The position numbers and the translations under genes were made by a program. Shown here piece by piece: positions 58,301 through 64,000 of a stretch of DNA of 64,000 bases (its first letter is position 1; every line of letters begins with the position of its first letter). The stretch comes from Tetracentron sinense (lineage: Eukaryota > Streptophyta > Magnoliopsida > Trochodendrales > Trochodendraceae): assembly GCA_015143295.1 (NCBI GenBank), contig CM026551.1, positions 9,878,499 through 9,942,498 of the forward strand, written 5' to 3'. The notes beneath the pieces are model-generated. The model did no database searches. It saw only the letters and a list, made by a program, of their open reading frames with translations, and was not told the DNA's origin.

Positions 58301-61300
58301 GTCGATTAACAGCATCTGGGTTTCACCAATGGAGCCTTGGTGAAGACATGAGTGGCATAATGATGCATGTTTGAAGCTTTAAAAGTCAGAGTTAAGAAAG
58401 TTTTTCAAGTCAAAAGAAGTGAAAGTTGGGTACAGATAAGAAAAAAAAAGTACTGAAATATATTAGGAAAATTGTTGGGAAATACTGTAATTTTGATGTT
58501 GTATATAGTTTTTGTGTCGGTTACCCATGGAAAGGGGAGGGTTTTGTTGAAAATTTTAGAAATGGGTTGATGTTGTAAACCATGAATATGTCTTCAACTG
58601 ATATGATAGAGCTCATATCCAACTTTTTCAGTTAGGTATCTTATATTATCATGCTGCTTTGATATTTTTTTTGCAGGTTCATATATGTGTTCATTGCTGT
58701 CGGAGTTATCCTCTTCGTCATATCTTGCTTTGGTTGCATTGGAGCAATAACCAGGAATGGCTGCTGCCTGACTTGTGTATCCTGGATCCTCATTTATTCC
58801 TTCTCTTTTTTAGCTGAAATTCTCTAACCTCGTTTCCTTTTGCACTTGTCAAGCATGGTAGGATCTTTATCCCACTGGAGAAATTGGAACCAAATTAGAA
58901 TTTTTAGGTTCATCATAACTCGCAACTCACCTGATTTTTCTTAAACAAGTTTTCCCTTCTTTCTGAGGAGCCCTGTTTCCTTTTGAGTAATTTTTGTTTT
59001 TAATGAGATGAAACTGTGCAAGATTGAAAATACATGTGACATATGGTTTGCTTTAGTTGTGTTGTTTTATGATGAATGGATTCCTTAAATCGATGCAGTA
59101 TTCTGTATTGGTGATCTTGTTGATCTTAGTAGAGCTGGGATGTGCTGCTTTCATATTTTTTGACCATAGCTGGGAAGATGTGAGTGTTTTGTTGTCAAGT
59201 TGTTCTTTTGAATTCCATGATTTATATTCTTAGTTACCTAATTACTAGAAATGTCTTTTCAGGCTATTCCTACGGACAAAACTGGAGATTTTGAAATGAT
59301 TTATAGTTTCCTAAAGGAGAACTGGAAAATTGCAAAATGGGTTGCTCTAGGAGCTGTTATTTTGGAGGTAAGCATAACATGATGTCTTTTGCTCTTATTA
59401 GGAGTCTTGTTTATTTTCTTTTACTGAAATCGAGCAGCTAATGTGATGGGTTTGGAGCCGTTTCTCATCCATAGATTTGAACAAGGTTTCTTTTCTCATT
59501 TTTGATCGCGTATGGTTTCCAAATGCCTGATATGATCACTACTAGTTAGTGATTCTATGTCAATATAATAACATTAAAGAAAATGAAAAAAAAAATCAGA
59601 AAGAAACCCCCAGCCATTGTGTAACCCTCTAAAAAGTACGGGTCAGGACTTCACCCTCGAACCCCCGAGAAGGAGGTGCGCTGTCCCCCAGCAACCCCTA
59701 GCCAGTTCAGCTGGACCGTGGATAACAGAGTCTGAGTGATGAAGTCCATACTGACTATAAACCAGAATACAATGCACAATCATAACAGTAGATATGTAAT
59801 GTCAGCCTTTTCTCCCTCTTGTTCTGCATACGACACTTTATTGGATTCTTCTTTTCTGTCTTTTGAGCTGGTAGAAATTTTATAAAGAAGCTTTGTCAAT
59901 ACTCAATGAGCACTCGGGAAGTATCTTTGGCTATCGTCGATGGTTTCTATCACAGATATCTCCTAGTCCAAAAATAACTTAGCCAGTCATGATATGCTTC
60001 GTGGCATGAATTCTTGTGTTGATTTTTTTCCAAAGTTTTTCTCGGTCATTGAAAATACTACATACTGGATAGGGGTAGATCAATAATCAGGTTGGCTGTA
60101 GCATCTCTTTGGTAGGCTTAGTAACTGGGTGATCGAGATAAATGAATATTTGCTCTACTATGCCTTAGATACTCTTTATCATTGTGAATGAATAAGGAGC
60201 TGAACTGGTAAAAGAGTAGGCCAGGTCTTTACAAACCGGCTGAAGTGTCTAATCCCAATAAATTTTATTGGTTACGTTTCCAGTTCAACCCATCCTACAA
60301 ACGAACAAAGACTGTTCCGCCTGGGTTCTCTGGCTTATCAATGATCTGTATTGGTTATTTGATCAGTTTGAACTTGAAATGATCAAAGTAGACTGTTCGA
60401 TCTCCTTCACTGATGATTATGAGAGAATTATTCCTCTTGGGTTAATCAATTATTTTCCCATGCCTGGTCGCATGAATTTAGGAGATTTAGGAGCATGCAA
60501 TATTTATTTATAATATGCACTATACTGGATCAATTCCTTAGTCAACCACTTTCTGTGGAAGTGCAGGCACTGGTGTTCTTGTTAGCTCTTCTGGTAAGGG
60601 CAATGAACAGACCGGTGGACCATGACAGCGATGATGAATACATTGCACCGAGACAAGGAATCCAACAGCCTTTGATAAACAGGCAGGGAGTTCCTGCTAC
60701 AGGTGGGCCCGTGGCTGGTGCCCTTGATCAGCGTTCAGGCAGGAATGATGCTTGGAGTACACGGATGAGAGAAAAGGTATGTTCCATTTTTGTATAATCA
60801 TATAATGTCTACCTTTTGCTTATAATATTGGAAGATGTCCTACAAACGGCATAGCCATTATGTGACGTACATGCAACCTAAATTACTAGATATTTACCCG
60901 CATGGGGCGTGGCCGGGTGGTTCAAAGGCTGTGGGAATATCCCACAGGTCCGAGTTCGAGCCTGCCCCTCGTGCTTTCCCGATGAGTGTGGTTGCGGGGT
61001 ATGGCGCACAGCCTCGGGGATTAATCCCGATCTAAATGGGTTGGGGACACACCAAGTCAACCTCCTCCCCCCCCCAAAAAAAAAAAAGATTACTAGGTAT
61101 TTTGCACAAAAATATTGGTCTGATATATGACTGTCCAACCTAAATACTTTCTATCTAAACTCTTTGCCATATCTTTTAGGACTGCCTAAGAAAATGTTAT
61201 AGATTGGTGGTGATTACCTAGCAGGTCAACTTTTGGCACAGGTTTCTTAAGTAGGATCCATGGTGTGTCCTACTTGCATGTGCACCAAAGATTTGTGCAT

Positions 61301-61518
61301 TTGGTTCTTGGTAGACCATCTTAATACAGACTACCAAATGGATGTTCCTAAGATTTCTACGACTGCATTTTGCATAGCCCCTATTTCTAATCTCTTGTCA
61401 TTCTTTTGTGTTTTCTGTCGTCTATAAACAGTATGGGCTTGATTCATCTGAGGCGAACAGGTTGCAGCCAGTAGCAGCACAGCCAGCAGAGGAAAGGAGC
61501 CGTTGCACCATAATGTGA
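52368..61518 (+). CDS. TOM2A: TOM2A-type tetraspanin with C-terminal CaaX box
   Basis: Six exons: 52368-52606, 58677-58776, 59099-59179, 59263-59367, 60567-60776 and 61432-61518. All junctions are GT/AG and frames join cleanly to 273 aa, close to the Arabidopsis protein (about 280). Four membrane segments: about 12-33 (LLNFLLTLVGLAMVGYGIYL), 81-103, 114-134 and 166-187. A Cys-rich turn follows TM2 (CFGCIGAITRNGCCLTC), and the large loop is short for a tetraspanin. The cytosolic tail holds DHDSDDEYIAPRQ and ends RCTIM; Cys-Thr-Ile-Met fits a farnesylation signal, a known TOM2A trait. In Arabidopsis TOM2A sits in the tonoplast, binds TOM1 and supports tobamovirus RNA replication; its own cellular role is less clear. 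The start ATG opens the conserved MACRGCLECLLKLLNF. Intron 1 is 6.1 kb and full of mobile elements. Coding exons look intact. Confidence 0.94.
52644..53137. repeat. two-copy tandem duplication, 247 bp, in TOM2A intron 1
   Basis: Copies 52644-52890 and 52891-53137 differ at only a few bases. The duplication starts about 40 bp after the exon 1 donor. Confidence 0.9.
53198..54459 (-). mobile_element. LTR retrotransposon solo LTR, probably Copia (fossil)
   Basis: On the minus strand it starts TGTTGTGGCTTTTATTAGTC with the CCCACATCGG wording common at plant LTR starts, has a TATA-like CCTATATAAGG at about 54009-53999, and ends near AACCAACA. The ends share the short inverted TGTTG/CAACA. No internal region is present. 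No clear 5-bp target duplication was found, so it is old or recombined. Its body repeats a CTGTTTGGTAACAG-like word four times (53600-53810). Confidence 0.65.
54930..55140. mobile_element. GAGCTCG-type MITE fragment
   Basis: AGAGTTGTCAATGAGCTG followed by TTAGCTCATT and GAGCTC words, then an AT-rich end. Partial copy of the family at 46897; limits unclear. Confidence 0.4.
55405..55600. mobile_element. hairpin MITE (GTGCTAGCCCC arms)
   Basis: The left GTGCTAGCCCCAGTTGC and right GCGACTGGGGCTAGCA arms are near-perfect complements. An internal copy of the same arm (GACGCAAGATGGGGCTAGCAC near 55450) suggests a nested or duplicated structure. Confidence 0.7.
55640..56620. other. TOM2A intron 1 segment without identified element
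   Basis: Two imperfect repeats of GAGCACACCA...TACTATACACCA occur at 55655-55790. The region 55830-56200 has moderate GC and short open frames (for example MAAFYFKQALQLLLMANNLS), which might be a captured gene fragment, but I recognise no family. No function is claimed. Confidence 0.35.
56640..56880. other. AT-rich block with GAATAATTC/GTGAATTA words
   Basis: It resembles the subterminal motifs of the hAT at 1110-2054 but has no identifiable ends. Confidence 0.35.
56890..57965 (-). mobile_element. LINE fragment, minus strand, interrupted by a hAT MITE
   Basis: On the minus strand the zf-RVT and following C-terminal LINE wording can be followed across frames: LKDVFGSDLCPRLRHGLNDW near 57800, SWKDLV near 57690, then after the MITE FVGNLLGKK-like sequence near 57060. 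It is truncated at the 5' end and full of stops. It lies in TOM2A intron 1, antisense to the gene. Confidence 0.65.
57103..57345. mobile_element. hAT MITE, CAGGGGCGGAGCC family, inside a LINE
   Basis: The left CAGGGGCGGAGCCAGG and right CCTGGCTCTGCCCC ends are inverted partners, and the LINE sequence continues on both sides. Flanks match only loosely, so the target duplication has decayed. It is a short relative of 22711-23328. Confidence 0.78.
57966..58676. other. remainder of TOM2A intron 1
   Basis: No transposon end seen. Contains a G-rich tract near 58018-58030 and ends in a T-rich acceptor region before exon 2. Confidence 0.4.
60896..61088 (+). mobile_element. tRNA-derived SINE, intact-looking, in TOM2A intron 5
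   Basis: A-box-like TGGCCGGGTGGTTCAAAG and B-box GGTCCGAGTTCGAGCC with tRNA spacing, a non-tRNA body (GGGTTGGGGACACACC) and a poly-A tail. Flanking 14-bp duplications ATTACTAGATATTT (60882-60895) and ATTACTAGGTATTT (61089-61102) match at 13 of 14. Diverged relatives are at 24150 and 32140. Confidence 0.9.
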
Positions 61519-61766
61519 TGTATAAACTTTTGGGAATGTATAAGAATGTTGTTGGTCCTTTGCAGCCCTAAGCTACAAAGACCATTGTTACCAAGTTTTG
61601 CTAGGTGGTATCCAAAATCAGCACTGCTACATTCATATACAGGTGCTGTGTTTCTTGTATCTTATGAAATAGGTCAAGAGCTTTAAATCTCAAGAAAGAG
61701 GTGCTAGATAACCATATAAGTGACCCACACAATACTGTTAACATTTTGATTGAATGATGGATGATA

Positions 61767-61947
61767 ATGCACACCCCGCCTCTTGCGCCAGTGGTTTGGG
61801 TGTGGCCTCTCTTTGAGGGAGGTTTGGGGATCCAATCACCACGGGTATGAGTTGTGAGAGCTCCCCTGCCCATGCTAATTACTAACTATCCCAGCTGTAC
61901 TAATTAACTTAGGTAAATGATATCTCCAACCAAAAAAAAAAAAAAAT
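61767..61947 (+). mobile_element. second tRNA-like SINE, downstream of TOM2A
   Basis: It has an A-box-like CCAGTGGTTTGGGTGTGG, a B-box-like GGTTTGGGGATCCAATC and a poly-A end. A short duplication GATGATA lies on both sides (61760-61766 and 61948-61954). Its body differs from the 60896 SINE, so it is another family. Confidence 0.65.
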
Positions 61948-62188
61948 GATGATAGGGCACTAGGATAGTGGTGGAAAGTAGAGCAATTTGGTGTTGTATT
62001 CAACCATTGTATGGTCGTATGCTCAAATAAATTTATCTTCCGTTATTCAAAGCATTTGGCTAAATTTAGAATATTTTATTTTTTAAATATTTTATCCGAT
62101 AAAAATATTCTTTCCTAATATTGTAAAAATTCATAAAATTTGGGTCCAAATTAATTAAATTGTTTATTGTTTTTAATATATTTACATA

Positions 62189-62565
62189 TCATTACTATTA
62201 TAATGCGAGATGCAGCCCTAGATGATTTTTCTGAAATTCCCTTACTACCCTTATATACAAACAAAACTTTGATTTAATGTTTGCTTTAATTCCCAAATCA
62301 CCCCTTGCCTTTGATTTAATTTCGAAACTATCATTGCTCATCTATTTATTTTGAATCACAGCCCATCGCGACCCGCTTAACCTGGTGACCCTTTTAACTC
62401 CTATTAACTGTGGTTAACTCCTTCCCCTTGCTCTTACGTGCATCGCATGTGCCGCTAGCGAGTTCAATCGCACATGCGGGTTAACATGTGACCCTTTTAA
62501 CTCCTATTAATTGTGGTTAGCTCCTTCCCCTCGCTCTCACGCGCATCGCACGTGCCACCCGCTAG
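62189..62565 (+). mobile_element. non-autonomous Helitron H4
   Basis: Starts TCATTACTATTATAATGCGA after host A and ends GTGCCACCCGCTAG before host T. The 3' hairpin region (GCGCATCGCACGTGCC) is present. An internal second copy of the 3' segment (about 62385-62460, ending GCCGCTAGCG) shows a partial tandem duplication of the end. 377 bp. Confidence 0.82.
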
Positions 62566-63575
62566 TTTTACATAAAGTAATTATATCCAAATCACTTATT
62601 TAATTATTAAATATGATATTTTAAAATATTATTGTTAAACTAATACAATTTATTAAATTCTTAACTTTAAAGTAATATTTTAGATTAAAATTTTAATATC
62701 ACTTTCACAAAATAAAAAAATTATAATTTTCATAAATCCTAACTCACAGTATGTAAGTTTTCTAGCTTAAATAGTTTAGTACAAATTTATTTAAGTCTAA
62801 GCATCCTCACTTATTAGGTATCCTATTGTAAACGTACTAAATTAAAAACTATGATTATTTTTATAAAATAAAATAATTATAATTATTAGGTGTCCTAGTA
62901 TTTAGGTTTTCTAGTTTAAATAGGTTAGTAAAAGTGATTAAGGGTCTTAAGTATTTTAACTTATTATGTATCTAGTTATTGATAAACATTTAATTAAATT
63001 TGTCATTTGGTAAAAACTATTGTTATTTTATTTTTTTTAAAACCCTTAAATTTTTGAAAAAAAATTAAATCTTGCAGAATATTTTTTTTGTTGAAATTTT
63101 GATACAATTCAATGAATATGGGTAATTTTATAAATAGTTAAATTGAAAATTTATCAAAAAGAAACATATGAAGATGAAAGAATGCGACGGTAAGTTAAAC
63201 ATTTCCCTAAAATCAACTGAGCAAATCAACTCTTAGGTACTCAATAGTCAATACCAACAAAAGTTATGAGACTAAATTCGTTTTTTATTATTTTTTATTT
63301 AAATTACCAATAAATGACACTTTGTAATTGAAGAAGAAAGAATCTAATTAGTAATAACTAAGGATTTGCTTATGAGGAAACGTGTGACTCGGTTCAGAAG
63401 TTTAGGGGTGTTTGGCATGGTTCCCGATCAGAAACTGATTCTAAAAACGGAACGATCTGAAATTTTTTGAAACAGTTCCGTACTTAGAACTTGTTCCGGG
63501 TAAAGGATTTGTGGATTTGCACTCGCTCACTGGACATAAGAAGAAAACAGACGATTTATTAGCAAGTGATGCGAC
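62566..63575. other. AT-rich intergenic stretch before the PPR gene
   Basis: No gene or element end seen to about 63400. The last 150 bp presumably hold the PPR promoter and leader. Words such as GGGTGTTTGGCATGGTTCC near 63407 resemble MITE ends, without a found partner. Confidence 0.4.
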
Positions 63576-64000
63576 ATGCCCTTATGGTTAGTAGCCGTTG
63601 AGACCCGCACAAAATTTTCAAATTCAAATATTTCTCTCTTAACAAATAGAGGTTTCGCTTCTTCTTCATCACCTTCCAACGTAAAACATCTGAAGCAAAT
63701 CCACGCCAAATTGATCAGAAATGGCGGAATCCTAGACATTCTAACTGCCGGAAAGCTCATTGCGGATATCGCAGTTTCAAATCCCTCCAACCTCGATTAC
63801 GCTAAGTCAGTTCTTACCCGACTCGGCTATCCTCCCAATACCTTCATGTGGAATTCCATGATAAGAGGCTATGCCCATAGTCCCATCCCTAGAGAAGCCA
63901 TTTTCTTTTACCATCAAATGCTAGAGAAGGGGTTTTCGCCGAATAATTACACATACCCTTTTGTTCTCAAGGCTTGTACCCAATTGATGGACCTCAATTT
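63576..64000 (+). CDS. pentatricopeptide repeat (PPR) protein, 5' part only
   Basis: An intronless open frame starts at ATG 63576 (MPLWLVAVETRTKFSN) and is still open at the window edge after 141 codons. The first 35 or so residues are Ser/Thr/Arg/Asn-rich with few acids, compatible with a mitochondrial or plastid targeting peptide. The conserved opening HLKQIHAKLIRNG and the PPR unit NTFMWNSMIRGYAHS...REAIFFYHQMLEKGFSPNNYTYPFVLKAC mark it as a PLS-class PPR protein. Such proteins bind organelle transcripts and act in C-to-U editing or processing; whether this one has E or DYW domains lies beyond the window. The start is chosen as the only nearby upstream in-frame ATG. Confidence 0.9.
   Translation, partial: MPLWLVAVETRTKFSNSNISLLTNRGFASSSSPSNVKHLKQIHAKLIRNGGILDILTAGKLIADIAVSNPSNLDYAKSVLTRLGYPPNTFMWNSMIRGYAHSPIPREAIFFYHQMLEKGFSPNNYTYPFVLKACTQLMDLN

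Noticed and set aside
59600-59760. Possible tRNA-like or SINE remnant in TOM2A intron 4 (reverse B-box-like GGGGTTCGAGGG).
   Set aside because: Only one box is convincing and no ends are visible.
60898-60965. A tRNA gene, suggested by strong A and B boxes.
   Set aside because: The acceptor stem does not close, the body continues to a poly-A tail, and a 14-bp target duplication flanks the whole unit. It is a SINE.

Overview
This is nuclear DNA from a flowering plant, most likely a broad-leaved eudicot with a moderately large, transposon-rich genome. The sequence is AT-rich. Its genes are split by GT-AG introns of up to 10 kb, its protein families are plant-specific, and non-coding space is packed with plant mobile elements (hAT, Tourist-like MITEs, Helitrons, LINEs, tRNA-derived SINEs, Copia and Ty3 LTR remains). 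I cannot name the species. There is no rRNA gene, canonical tRNA gene, CRISPR array or bacterial-type operon.

Layout. (1) 0-5 kb: no host gene; a 945-bp non-autonomous hAT with a perfect 8-bp target duplication and a probable Ty3-type solo LTR containing a 29-bp minisatellite. (2) 5.1-20.0 kb: a decayed PMT-type (DUF248) putative methyltransferase gene. One intron has grown to about 10.3 kb by nested insertions: a LINE, itself split by a 5.6-kb hAT carrying a dead BED/DUF659 transposase, plus a hAT MITE and a second LINE. Another hAT MITE sits in an exon with a perfect 8-bp target duplication. (3) 20-37.4 kb: gene-poor, with MITEs, SINEs, Helitron remnants and a foldback group whose loop core is shared but whose arms differ. 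(4) 37.4-46.0 kb: an apparently intact APRR2-type pseudo-response-regulator/GARP gene, 11 coding exons, 551 aa by my reading. (5) 46-52 kb: intergenic hAT MITE, Helitron, and Copia and Ty3 fossils. (6) 52.4-61.5 kb: an apparently intact TOM2A-type tetraspanin gene, 6 exons, 273 aa, ending in a CaaX box (CTIM); its 6-kb first intron holds an LTR, a LINE and MITEs. (7) 61.5-63.5 kb: SINE and Helitron. (8) 63.58 kb to the edge: the 5' part of a PPR gene.

The host genes are independent single loci, not a pathway cluster. APRR2 homologues act in pigment and chloroplast regulation, TOM2A homologues are membrane host factors for tobamovirus replication, PMT proteins are Golgi putative methyltransferases, and PPR proteins act on organelle RNA. 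The strongest non-genic signals are a Helitron family sharing a hairpin-CTAG 3' end, a five-member Tourist-like MITE family with TTA/TAA target duplications, the nested insertions in the PMT pseudogene, the shared-core foldback group at 26-29.4 kb, a 22-bp perfect palindrome at 29.3 kb, and at least ten two-copy tandem duplications of 38-250 bp. I found no convincing new enzyme system.
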